64,000 nucleotides of DNA from Cereibacter_A sp052244495 (GTDB lineage: Bacteria > Pseudomonadota > Alphaproteobacteria > Rhodobacterales > Rhodobacteraceae): the NCBI GenBank assembly GCA_052244495.1, contig JBQPXH010000002.1. One strand, 5' to 3'. Positions 17,323 through 25,093 of this stretch are shown here, piece after piece. The notes beneath the pieces were generated by a model, which had not been told where the DNA came from, searched no databases, and was given only the letters and a program-made list of their open reading frames with translations. Both the position numbers and the translations under genes were made by a program. Positions within the stretch are counted from its first letter, which is position 1. Each line of letters starts with the position of its first letter.

Positions 17323-18823
17323 GCCGGCCCCCGCGATCGAAGATCCAGAAGAGGGCGAAGCTCGTGAGCACGAGGAGAAGCGCCGCCCCGGCCGCTTCCT
17401 CGAGCCTGTAGGCCCCGGTCAGCCGCTGGACGAGAAGCGGCAGCGTGGCGCCCCCCTCGCCCGCAAATAGCGCGATCACGCCAAGATCCCCCATCGCAAG
17501 CGCGGCCGAGACGCCGAGCGCGAACCCCAGCGGCCGGCGCAGACGCGGCAGGACGAGCCATCGCATCCGCGCCATCCCGCGCAGACCAAGCGACCCGGCG
17601 AGCCGCCCGAAATCGGCTTCCAGCCCGCGCGCCTCGGGCGCCAGGATGCGGTAGGCGAAGGGCAGCGAGAGGGTGGCGTTGACCAGCATCGTCACTGGCA
17701 GGGCTACATCGGTCGGGTTTGCGAAGGGGCGGACGGCGAGGAAGAGCCCGGTGCCGAGCACGAGGGACGAGGCGGCGAGCGGCAGCGTCGCGACGAGCCC
17801 GAAGCGCGGCGAGGCAAGCGAAAGCACCAGCGCACCCGTCGTGGCAAGGAACGAGGACGGCAGCGCCACCGCCAGGGAACGGGCTGCCGCGGCCCAGACC
17901 TCGGTCGGCAGATCGAGGAGGCCCGGCAGGCCCCGCGCGACGACCATGGCCAGCGGCAGCAGAAGGAAGGCGGTGGCCCCGACCAGCACGGCGGCATCCG
18001 TCACCCGTCGCCAGCCCTTCGGTGCGAAGGGCACCGGTGCGCGGTCGAGCCCCGCGCCGAAGGCGGAGGGCAGGACCAGGGCGCCCGTCGCCAGAACCGC
18101 CGCGCCACAGAGCGCGAATTGCAGCGTCGCCAGCAAGGCGGCCCTCCCGAGGTCGAACTCGAACCGAAGCGCCTGGTAGATCGCCAGTTCCACCGTCGTC
18201 GCGCGCGGCCCGCCCCCGAGCGTCAGCGCCACTGCAAAACTCGAGAGGCAGGTCACGAAGACGACCAGCGCCACGCCCGGTAGAACCTCGCGCAGCATCG
18301 GCCGCTCGAGGTGCCGCGCGACATCGGCCGGCCCGAAGCCGAGCGAGGCCGCGAGGCGGAACCGCTCCGAGGGGATCGCAAGCCAGCCCTGCAGGATCAG
18401 CCGGACGGCGAAGGGCATGTTGAAGAAGACATGGGCCAGCACCACCCCGTGCAGGCCGTAGACCGACAGGGCGGGCAGCCCCAGCGTTTCGAGCGCCCGG
18501 TTCAGCAGGCCCGCGCGCCCGAAGACGGCGATCAGCCCGAGCACCGCCACGATCACCGGCAGCAGGAAGGGTGCGCCGAGCAACGCGATCAGGAGGCCCC
18601 TGCCAGGGAAACGGCGCCGCGCCAGCGCCCGCGCAACCGGCACGGCGAGAGCGACCGAGACGAGCGACGAGAGCGCCGCCTGCAGGATGGTGAAGCGCAG
18701 GGCAGCCCAGTCGGCCGGCCCGAGCGCTCCGCCTCCGGCCCGCGCCATCACGCGCGCGAGCGGGATGAACGTCACGACGGCCAGCGCCGCCGCGACGATC
18801 AGCGCGCCAGCGCTTCTTGCCAT
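17309..18823 (-). CDS. thiP: Thiamine ABC transporter permease
   Basis: Fused two-domain permease (504 residues, about 12 membrane helices) of the thiamine importer. Each half carries the EAA-type loop that docks the ATPase (EAA-like segments around AASLGFGPADVARH and AGSLGLRGMARMRW). Two-domain fusion is normal for ThiP. I chose the ATG at 18823, where the hydrophobic N-terminus begins; this overlaps the thiB stop by 25 bases. A much longer open frame continues upstream but there runs antisense-like through thiB in another frame. Confidence 0.92.
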   Translation of the reverse strand: MARSAGALIVAAALAVVTFIPLARVMARAGGGALGPADWAALRFTILQAALSSLVSVALAVPVARALARRRFPGRGLLIALLGAPFLLPVIVAVLGLIAVFGRAGLLNRALETLGLPALSVYGLHGVVLAHVFFNMPFAVRLILQGWLAIPSERFRLAASLGFGPADVARHLERPMLREVLPGVALVVFVTCLSSFAVALTLGGGPRATTVELAIYQALRFEFDLGRAALLATLQFALCGAAVLATGALVLPSAFGAGLDRAPVPFAPKGWRRVTDAAVLVGATAFLLLPLAMVVARGLPGLLDLPTEVWAAAARSLAVALPSSFLATTGALVLSLASPRFGLVATLPLAASSLVLGTGLFLAVRPFANPTDVALPVTMLVNATLSLPFAYRILAPEARGLEADFGRLAGSLGLRGMARMRWLVLPRLRRPLGFALGVSAALAMGDLGVIALFAGEGGATLPLLVQRLTGAYRLEEAAGAALLLVLTSFALFWIFDRGGRHAAS

Positions 18824-19782
18824 TCGGCGAGGGCCTCCGGCCGCAGCGAGAGGGCCTCTTCGGCCGGCAGCAGATGCGAGATCTCGGGCCGCAGGAGCGT
18901 CTCGTAGCCCTTGGGCAGACCTCCGGAGGGCAGCTTCGCCGGATACATCCAGTTCGTCGTGGGGATCACCGATTGCACCGGCTCTTCCAGCAGGAAGGCG
19001 AGGAAGCGGTCGGCAAGCTCGGGCTGGTCGCTCGAGGCGAGCCTGGCTGCCACTTCGACCTGAAGGTAGTGGCCCTCGCGGAAGGGGGCGGCGGCCTTGC
19101 TCTCGTCCTCCTCGGAGATCAGGTGATAGGCGGGCGAGGTCGTGTAGCTCAGCACCATGTCCGCCTCGCCCTCGAGGAAGAGGCCATAGGCCTCGGACCA
19201 GCCGGGTGTGACCGTCACGATGTTGTCGGCCAGACCCTGCCAGATCTCCGACGCCCGCGCGCCGTAGGCCGCCTTCACCCACATCAGCAACCCGAGCCCG
19301 GGGGTCGAGCTTCGCGGATCCTGGATCACGATCGTCGTGTCAGAGGCCGCCAGTTCCTCGAACGAGGTCGGCACGTTCGCCATGTCCCGGTCATGGACGA
19401 AGGCGAACCATCCCCAGTCGAAGGGCAGGAACAGCGGGTCGTCCCATGCAACCGGAAGGTCAAGCGGGGCCGTCACCCCATAAGGGGCAAAGAGGCCCGT
19501 CGCGGCCGCGGCCGCCGTCAGGTTGGTGTCGAGACCCACGACCACGTCGACCTCGGTCCGCGCACCCTCGAGCTGGAGCCGCGCGAGGAGAGCCGCCCCG
19601 TCGCCGGCAGCGGTAAAGCGCAGGTCGCAACCGCAGACCTCCTCGAAGGCCTTCTCGACCGCAGGTCCGGGCCCCCATTCCGAGGTAAAGCTGTCGTAGG
19701 TCAGAACCGTGAGGACGGGCGTCTGCGCCTCGGCCAGTCCCGCCGACAGCATGACACCCGCAGCAAGCATCGGAAGTCTCAT
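18799..19782 (-). CDS. thiB: Thiamine-binding periplasmic protein
   Basis: Substrate-binding protein that captures thiamine, TMP or TPP for ThiPQ. The 327-residue precursor has a signal peptide of about 19 residues ending AGLAEA, then TPVLTVLTYDSFTSEWGPGP, a typical ThiB opening, and VVVGLDTNL. Trp/Tyr residues in WSEAYGLFL and SYTTSPAY are expected to stack on the vitamin. GAGGAGGATGAG precedes the ATG; part of it can pair with an upstream CTCATCC, giving a way for the TPP riboswitch to block translation. Confidence 0.93.
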   Translation of the reverse strand: MRLPMLAAGVMLSAGLAEAQTPVLTVLTYDSFTSEWGPGPAVEKAFEEVCGCDLRFTAAGDGAALLARLQLEGARTEVDVVVGLDTNLTAAAAATGLFAPYGVTAPLDLPVAWDDPLFLPFDWGWFAFVHDRDMANVPTSFEELAASDTTIVIQDPRSSTPGLGLLMWVKAAYGARASEIWQGLADNIVTVTPGWSEAYGLFLEGEADMVLSYTTSPAYHLISEEDESKAAAPFREGHYLQVEVAARLASSDQPELADRFLAFLLEEPVQSVIPTTNWMYPAKLPSGGLPKGYETLLRPEISHLLPAEEALSLRPEALAEWQEALAR

Positions 19783-19827
19783 CTCATCCTCCTCTTCGAC
19801 GCGAACGGAACGGGATGAGGAGCCATG

Positions 19828-19912
19828 CACCTTCCCTCCGCCGGTCCTAACCGGGTCAGGTTCAACGGGTTCGCGCGTGCGTCTCAGCCCTTTCGGGCAC
19901 CCCGAGGTGGTA
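19828..19912 (-). promoter_or_regulatory. TPP riboswitch (THI element) controlling thiBPQ
   Basis: On the minus strand the element reads GGGGTGCCC, GGGCTGAGA, ACCCGTTGAACCTGA, GGTTAGGACCGGCGG and GGGAAGGT in the right order, which is the conserved TPP-aptamer core. Its 3' end is about 45 bases before the thiB ATG. There is no terminator hairpin between; a 7-base CTCATCC (19813-19819) can pair with GGATGAG next to the start codon (19783-19789), so control is probably at translation initiation. Confidence 0.93.
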
Positions 19913-20028
19913 ACGACCATAGCGGCGCGGCCCGCTGCCGCAACAGGAAACGGGCGACCGGACGAGAATCCGGTTCCCCGGCGGCCGCATCTGTCCTATG
20001 GCTCGGCGCCAAACGGGGGACGGATGTC

Positions 20029-21129
20029 ATGAGCTTCAACACCTTCGGCCACATCTTCCGCGTCACGACCTGGGGCGAAAGCCACGGGCCCGCGCTCGGC
20101 GCGACGGTGGACGGTTGCCCGCCGGGCGTGACGATCGAGGCCGAGGCGATCCAGACCTGGCTCGACCGCCGGAAGCCCGGGCAGAGCCGCTTCACCACCC
20201 AGCGGCAGGAGGCGGACGCGGTGAAGATCCTGTCGGGCACCTTCGAGGGGCGCTCGACCGGGACACCGATCCAGCTGATGATCGAGAACACCGACCAGCG
20301 GTCCAAGGACTACGGCGAGATCGCCCACAGCTTCCGCCCCGGCCATGCCGACATCACCTATCACTGGAAATACGGGCTGAGGGACTATCGCGGCGGCGGG
20401 CGGTCCTCGGCGCGCGAGACGGCGGCACGGGTGGCTGCGGGTGGCGTCGCCCGGGCGGCGCTGGCGGAACTGGTGCCGGATCTCCGTATCACGGGCTACA
20501 TGGTCCAGATCGGCCCCCATGCCATCGATCCCGCGCGGTTCGACGCGGCCGAGATCGAGCGCAACCCGTTCTGGTGCCCCGATCCCGATACAGCCGCGCT
20601 CTGGTCCGAGTATCTCGACGGGCTCCGCAAGGCGCAGGACTCGGTAGGAGCCATCGTGGAGATCCGCGCCTCGGGCGTGCCGGCGGGCCTCGGCGCCCCG
20701 ATCTACGGCAAGCTCGACAGCGACCTCGCCGCGGCCATGATGACGATCAACGCGGTGAAGGGTGTCGAGATCGGCGAGGGCATGGCCGCGGCCGGCCTCA
20801 CCGGCAGCGCGAATGCAGACGAGATCCGCATGGGGCCGGATGGGCCGGAGTTCCTCTCGAACCACGCCGGAGGCATCCTTGGCGGCATCTCGACCGGGCA
20901 GGACGTGGTGGTGCGCTTCGCCGTGAAGCCCACCTCCTCGATCCTGACGCCGAGGCGGTCGATCACGACCGACGGGCGCGAGATCGAGGTGGTGACAAAG
21001 GGCCGTCACGATCCCTGCGTCGGCATCCGTGCCGTTCCGGTGGGCGAGGCGATGATGGCCTGCGTGCTGCTCGACCACCTGCTTCTCGACCGCGGTCAGA
21101 CCGGAGGCCAGCGCGGCCGGATCGGCTGA
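20029..21129 (+). CDS. aroC: Chorismate synthase
   Basis: Last step of the shikimate pathway: EPSP to chorismate, needing reduced FMN. The 366-residue protein opens MSFNTFGHIFRVTTWGESHG, contains the signatures GESHG, HPGHADITYHWKYG-like FRPGHADITY, RSSARETAARVAAG and SNHAGGILGGIS, all diagnostic. I use the ATG at 20029, where similarity begins; an open frame extends upstream through the riboswitch region but has no coding content. Divergent from thiB. Confidence 0.97.
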   Translation: MSFNTFGHIFRVTTWGESHGPALGATVDGCPPGVTIEAEAIQTWLDRRKPGQSRFTTQRQEADAVKILSGTFEGRSTGTPIQLMIENTDQRSKDYGEIAHSFRPGHADITYHWKYGLRDYRGGGRSSARETAARVAAGGVARAALAELVPDLRITGYMVQIGPHAIDPARFDAAEIERNPFWCPDPDTAALWSEYLDGLRKAQDSVGAIVEIRASGVPAGLGAPIYGKLDSDLAAAMMTINAVKGVEIGEGMAAAGLTGSANADEIRMGPDGPEFLSNHAGGILGGISTGQDVVVRFAVKPTSSILTPRRSITTDGREIEVVTKGRHDPCVGIRAVPVGEAMMACVLLDHLLLDRGQTGGQRGRIG

Positions 21130-21147
21130 GCGCGGGCGCGGCCCGTT

Positions 21148-22029
21148 CTAGCGCCTCGCCGCTTCCGGCACGCGGGAAAGCTGCACGGCAAGGATGCCTG
21201 ACGCGATCACCACGACGCCGACCGCATCCCAAATCCCCATCCGCTCGCCGAGCAGCACCGCTGCCACGGCAACCCCGAAGAACGGGTTGAGGAAGTGGAA
21301 GGTCGCTGCGCGGACTGCGCCGATCCGCCCCACCAGCAGAAACCAGACCCAGGTCGCGAGCAGCCCCGGCACGAGGGTCGTGTAGGCAAAAGCCAGGACG
21401 AGGCTCAGGCTCCAGTCCACCGAAAGTGGCGTCTCGGTCGCCAGCGCCACGGGCGCCAGCGCGGCAGAACCGACCAGCATCTGCAGCCCCACGATCATCA
21501 GGAGATTGCCGCCCGACGAGGCGACGCGCACCGTCAGCGTCGCGACGGTCAGCGCCAGCACGCCCACGGCGCAGAGCAGGAACCCCAGCGCGTCCTCGCC
21601 GCCCGAAAGCCGGGTGCCCATGATCAGCGCCACCCCCGCGATCCCCGCCAGCAGCCCGAGCGCGGTCAGCGGTCGCAGCCGTTCCCGCAGGAAGATCCAG
21701 CCCGCCAGCGCCACCAGAAGCGGCATGGTCGAGGCGACGATGGCCGCGAAGCTCGCGCTTACCCAGCGCATCGCGATGAAGTTGAGCCCGAGGTAGAGGG
21801 CGTTCTGGCAGAGCCCGAAGACCACGACCCCGCGCCATTGGGCCCGGCTGAGCCGCGCCGACTGTCCCAGCGCCGCCCCGATCGCCAGGGCGACGAGGCC
21901 CGAGACGAGGAAGCGCAGCGACAGCGCACTGAGCGGCGGCGCCTGGGCCACGATGATCCGTGCCGAAGCGAAGGCCGAAGACCACATGAAGGCGAAGGCG
22001 AGGCCCATTCCGATGCTGCGCAGGTCCAT
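21148..22029 (-). CDS. EamA/DMT-family membrane transporter
   Basis: Inner-membrane exporter or importer of the drug/metabolite superfamily, 293 residues with ten predicted helices in two five-helix EamA repeats (the first near MGLAFAFMWSSAFASARI, the second near GLLAGIAGVALIMGTRL and following). The start at 22029 has AAGGAG eight bases upstream. Substrate unknown; relatives export amino acids or metabolites. It converges on aroC with 18 bases between and stands downstream of the HU gene terminator. Confidence 0.88.
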   Translation of the reverse strand: MDLRSIGMGLAFAFMWSSAFASARIIVAQAPPLSALSLRFLVSGLVALAIGAALGQSARLSRAQWRGVVVFGLCQNALYLGLNFIAMRWVSASFAAIVASTMPLLVALAGWIFLRERLRPLTALGLLAGIAGVALIMGTRLSGGEDALGFLLCAVGVLALTVATLTVRVASSGGNLLMIVGLQMLVGSAALAPVALATETPLSVDWSLSLVLAFAYTTLVPGLLATWVWFLLVGRIGAVRAATFHFLNPFFGVAVAAVLLGERMGIWDAVGVVVIASGILAVQLSRVPEAARR

Positions 22030-22053
22030 TCCGGCACTCCTTCGCCATTTCAT

Positions 22054-22080
22054 GAAAAAGGGTCGCCCGCAGGCGACCCT
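22054..22080 (-). terminator. Intrinsic terminator of the HU gene
   Basis: On the minus strand a nine-base-pair stem (AGGGTCGCC with GGCGACCCT) closes a 4-base loop and is followed by TTTTT. It separates hup from the EamA transporter gene, whose start codon lies 25 bases beyond the terminator. Confidence 0.9.
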
Positions 22081-22111
22081 CTCGAACCGATCGATCCGCC
22101 GAGCCGCTGGC

Positions 22112-22399
22112 TCAGGCGTTCACGCTGTCCTTCAGCGCCTTCGCGATGGTGAATTTCACCTGCTTGTCGGCGGCCTTGGTCACTTGCTCGCCCGTGGCCG
22201 GGTTGCGGACCTGACGCTCGGGCCGCTCGCGGCAGACGACCTTGCCGAGGCCCGGCAGCGTGACCGCACCACCGGAGGCCACTTCGCGGGTGACGATGGA
22301 CGCAAGCGCGTCGAGCGCCGCAGTGGCCGTCTTCTTGTCGGCGCCCATTTCCTCGGCGAGTGTCGCCACGAGCTGCGTCTTGGTCATCGGTTTCGACAT
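22112..22399 (-). CDS. hup: HU-family nucleoid DNA-binding protein
   Basis: Small dimeric DNA-bending protein that compacts the nucleoid. 95 residues with the family pattern MTKTQLVATLAEEMG, the VTLPGLGKVVCRERPERQVRNPATGE beta-arm region with its Pro at the tip, and the KFTIAKALKDSV C-terminal helix. A cysteine in the arm is unusual but not disabling. AGGAGAGTTTC precedes the ATG. Monocistronic, with its own terminator. Confidence 0.94.
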   Translation of the reverse strand: MSKPMTKTQLVATLAEEMGADKKTATAALDALASIVTREVASGGAVTLPGLGKVVCRERPERQVRNPATGEQVTKAADKQVKFTIAKALKDSVNA

Positions 22400-22528
22400 G
22401 AAACTCTCCTGGTCTTGCCCCGCTGGACACGGGGTCTGTTCCTGCCTCTGGGGGCGAATTCAAGCGCTACACCTTGTTTTGCAGCATAAATCAAGCCCTA
22501 TTCCCGGCTTGTCCCCGCGTCAACTCGC

Positions 22529-24007
22529 CTAGAGGAACGCTGTTTCCTCAAAGCTTCGCAACTTTCGGCTGTGGATGCGCTCGATGGGCGTCTCGCGCAG
22601 CGTTTCCATTGCGCGAATTCCGATCCGGAGATGCCGCGCGACCTGCGTGCGGTAGAAATCGCTGGCCATGCCCGGCAGCTTCAGCTCGCCGTGGAGCGGC
22701 TTGTCCGAGACGCAGAGGAGCGTGCCGTAAGGCACCCGGAAGCGGAAGCCGTTGGCCGCGATGGTCGCGCTTTCCATGTCGAGGGCGACCGCCCGGCTCT
22801 GGCTCAGGCGCTGGACAGGGCCCGACTTGTCGCGGAGCTCCCAGTTGCGGTTGTCGATCGTCGCCACCGTCCCCGTGCGCATGATCCGCTTGAGTTCGTA
22901 GCCCTGCAGCTGCGTCACCTCCTCGACCGCATCCTCGAGCGCGATCTGGATCTCGGCCAGGGCCGGGATCGGCACCCAGACCGGCAGGTCGTCGTCGAGC
23001 ACGTGATCCTCGCGCAGATAGGCGTGGGCGAGCACGAAATCCCCGAGGCTCTGCGAATTCCTCAGGCCCGCGCAATGCCCCACCATCAGCCAGGCGTGGG
23101 GACGAAGGACGGCGATGTGGTCGGTTGCGGTCTTGGCATTCGAGGGGCCGACGCCGATGTTGACCAGCGTGATCCCCTGCCCGTCCTCGCGCTTGAGGTG
23201 ATAGGTCGGCATCTGCGGCAGGCGCGCCAGAGGCGCCAGCGGCGCCTCCGGATCGGTGATCTCCTGATCCCCCGGCCCCACGAAGGCGCTGTAGCCCGAG
23301 TTGGGATCCGCCAAGGCGGCACGGCCGATCGCCTCGAACTCATCCACATAGAACTGGTAGTTGGTGAAGAGGACGTGGTTCTGGAAATGGCGCGGGTTGG
23401 TCGCCGTGTAATGCGTGAGGCGGGCGAGTGAATAGTCCACGCGCTGCGCCGTGAAGGGCGCGAGCGGCAGCGTTCCGTCGGGATTGCGGAGGCGCGTGCC
23501 GTTCACGATGTCGTCGTTCGTCGTCGAGAGGTCCGGCACGTCGAACACGTCCCGCAGCGGAAAGGAGAGCACGCCTTCCTGCGGAACCGCCACCGACGGA
23601 TCGTTCGCCACCGCGAAGTGAACCGGGATCGGCGTTTCGGACATCCCGATCTCGACCGGCACGCCGTGGTTCTGCATCAGCAGCCCGATCTGCAGGATCA
23701 GATAATTCCGGAACAGGTCCGGCCGGGTGACGGTCGTGGAATAGGTGCCGGGCTGGGCGACATGGCCGAAACTCAACCGGCTGTCGGCGCGGGTGAAGCT
23801 GGTCGTGGCCAGCCGGATCTCGGGATAGTAGGCCCTGACGCGTCCCGTCGGGCGACCCGATGTGGCCACGGCACTGAAATGGCCCGAGAGGAAGGTCGTG
23901 GACTGGGTGTAGAGCTCCTCCAGCCGCCGGACGGCCTCGGCGGGATCCGTGAAGGTCTCGCGGTCGGGCGCATCCGGTACGAGGAGGGGAAGGGGCGCGT
24001 CGGTCAC
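22529..24007 (-). CDS. amn: AMP nucleosidase
   Basis: Splits AMP into adenine and ribose 5-phosphate and so controls the adenylate pool. The 492-residue length fits. The N-terminal regulatory domain (to about residue 190) is followed by a phosphorylase-like catalytic domain with ITLVNIGVGPSNAKT, MVGHCAGLRNSQ and DMESATIAANGFRFRVPYG. It is alone, divergent from the epimerase gene; GAAAGAGAGGCCCC precedes the ATG. The region between it and hup is about 130 bases and AT-richer. Confidence 0.95.
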   Translation of the reverse strand: MTDAPLPLLVPDAPDRETFTDPAEAVRRLEELYTQSTTFLSGHFSAVATSGRPTGRVRAYYPEIRLATTSFTRADSRLSFGHVAQPGTYSTTVTRPDLFRNYLILQIGLLMQNHGVPVEIGMSETPIPVHFAVANDPSVAVPQEGVLSFPLRDVFDVPDLSTTNDDIVNGTRLRNPDGTLPLAPFTAQRVDYSLARLTHYTATNPRHFQNHVLFTNYQFYVDEFEAIGRAALADPNSGYSAFVGPGDQEITDPEAPLAPLARLPQMPTYHLKREDGQGITLVNIGVGPSNAKTATDHIAVLRPHAWLMVGHCAGLRNSQSLGDFVLAHAYLREDHVLDDDLPVWVPIPALAEIQIALEDAVEEVTQLQGYELKRIMRTGTVATIDNRNWELRDKSGPVQRLSQSRAVALDMESATIAANGFRFRVPYGTLLCVSDKPLHGELKLPGMASDFYRTQVARHLRIGIRAMETLRETPIERIHSRKLRSFEETAFL

Positions 24008-24157
24008 GGGGCCTCTCTTTCTTCGCTGCCTGCCGGTGAGGATGCGCAGGCTCGCCGTTCGGGATCAAGCGTCAGGTCGCGGGACGGTGCGGCACATGTC
24101 CGGCGGGACGCAGGCTGGCCCCTTGCAGTGCGCGCGTGGCATGCCGATAGTGGCGGC

Positions 24158-24997
24158 ATGAAGACGCTGCTCTCTCTCGGCCACGGCTACTCGGCCCGCG
24201 CACTGGCGCGGCGCCTCATTCCCGCCGGCTGGCGGATCATCGGCACGACCCGCAGCCCCGAGAAGGCCGACCTTCTCGCCGCTGAAGGCGTCGAGCCCTT
24301 CCTCTGGCCCGGAGACTTGGGGGCCATCCTGACCCGCGCCACGCATATCCTCGCCTCGGCCGCTCCGGGGCCGGACGGCGACCCGTTTCTGGCCGCTCAC
24401 GCCGGGGAACTGGCCGGCTCGGGTGCCGAATGGGTGGGCTACCTCTCGACGACCGGCGTCTATGGCGACCACGATGGCGCCTGGGTGGACGAGGAGACGC
24501 CGCTCACCCCGTCGACCGCCCGCGGTTGCGCGCGCGTTGCCGCGGAACGCCAGTGGCTGGACCTCGGCCTGCCGCTGCACATCTTCCGGCTCGCCGGGAT
24601 CTACGGGCCGGGCCGGGGCCCGTTCGAGAAGGTTCGCGACGGCACCGCCCGCAGGATCGTGAAGCCCGGACAGGTCTTCAGCCGCGTTCATGTCGACGAC
24701 ATCGCACAGGTTGTCGAGGCCTCCATGCTCCATCCCGATCCGGGCGCGGTCTACAACGTCTGCGACGACGATCCGGCCCCGCCCGAGGACGTGCTCGGTT
24801 ATGCGGCCGAGCTCCTGGGCCTGCCGCCGCCGCCCGAGGTGCCATTCGACGAGGCCGAGATGTCCCCGATGGCCCGCAGCTTCTACGCCGAATCGAAGCG
24901 GGTCCGGAACGACCGGATCAAGGAACGGTTGGGGGTGAGCCTGATCCACCCGGATTTCCGCTCGGGCCTGCGCGCCTTGCTCGACGCAGAGGGCTGA
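24158..24997 (+). CDS. NAD(P)-dependent epimerase/short-chain dehydrogenase (YeeZ-like)
   Basis: Extended-SDR family protein of 279 residues. The N-terminal Rossmann fold is seen in MKTLLSLGHGYSARALARRL, with GHGYSA replacing the classical GGTGFIG. VGYLSTTGVYGDHDG and the active-site-like region resemble the YeeZ/YbjT type of nucleoside-diphosphate-sugar epimerase relatives. FRLAGIYGPGRGPFEKVR is the conserved substrate-side segment. No sugar-nucleotide genes are adjacent, so the substrate cannot be named. It converges on dxs with a strong hairpin between. Confidence 0.82.
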   Translation: MKTLLSLGHGYSARALARRLIPAGWRIIGTTRSPEKADLLAAEGVEPFLWPGDLGAILTRATHILASAAPGPDGDPFLAAHAGELAGSGAEWVGYLSTTGVYGDHDGAWVDEETPLTPSTARGCARVAAERQWLDLGLPLHIFRLAGIYGPGRGPFEKVRDGTARRIVKPGQVFSRVHVDDIAQVVEASMLHPDPGAVYNVCDDDPAPPEDVLGYAAELLGLPPPPEVPFDEAEMSPMARSFYAESKRVRNDRIKERLGVSLIHPDFRSGLRALLDAEG

Positions 24998-25037
24998 CGC
25001 CCTGCCGGACAGCCGTATAGGCACCGCCCGGAATGAC

Positions 25038-25076
25038 ATCACCACGCAGCCGCCTGCCGCGCCTGCGTGGTGATCT
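25038..25076. terminator. Convergent hairpin between the epimerase gene and dxs
   Basis: A perfect 12-base-pair stem (ATCACCACGCAG at 25038-25049 with CTGCGTGGTGAT at 25063-25074) and a 13-base loop, between two converging stop codons. Likely a shared terminator for both directions, though the T-tracts are weak. Confidence 0.8.
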
Positions 25077-25093
25077 TCGGTAAGCGGTCGGCC

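Noticed and set aside
18824..19282. An N-terminal extension of ThiP of about 150 residues
   Set aside because: This part is thiB read in another frame; it is Arg/Gly-rich and the hydrophobic permease begins only at the ATG at 18823.
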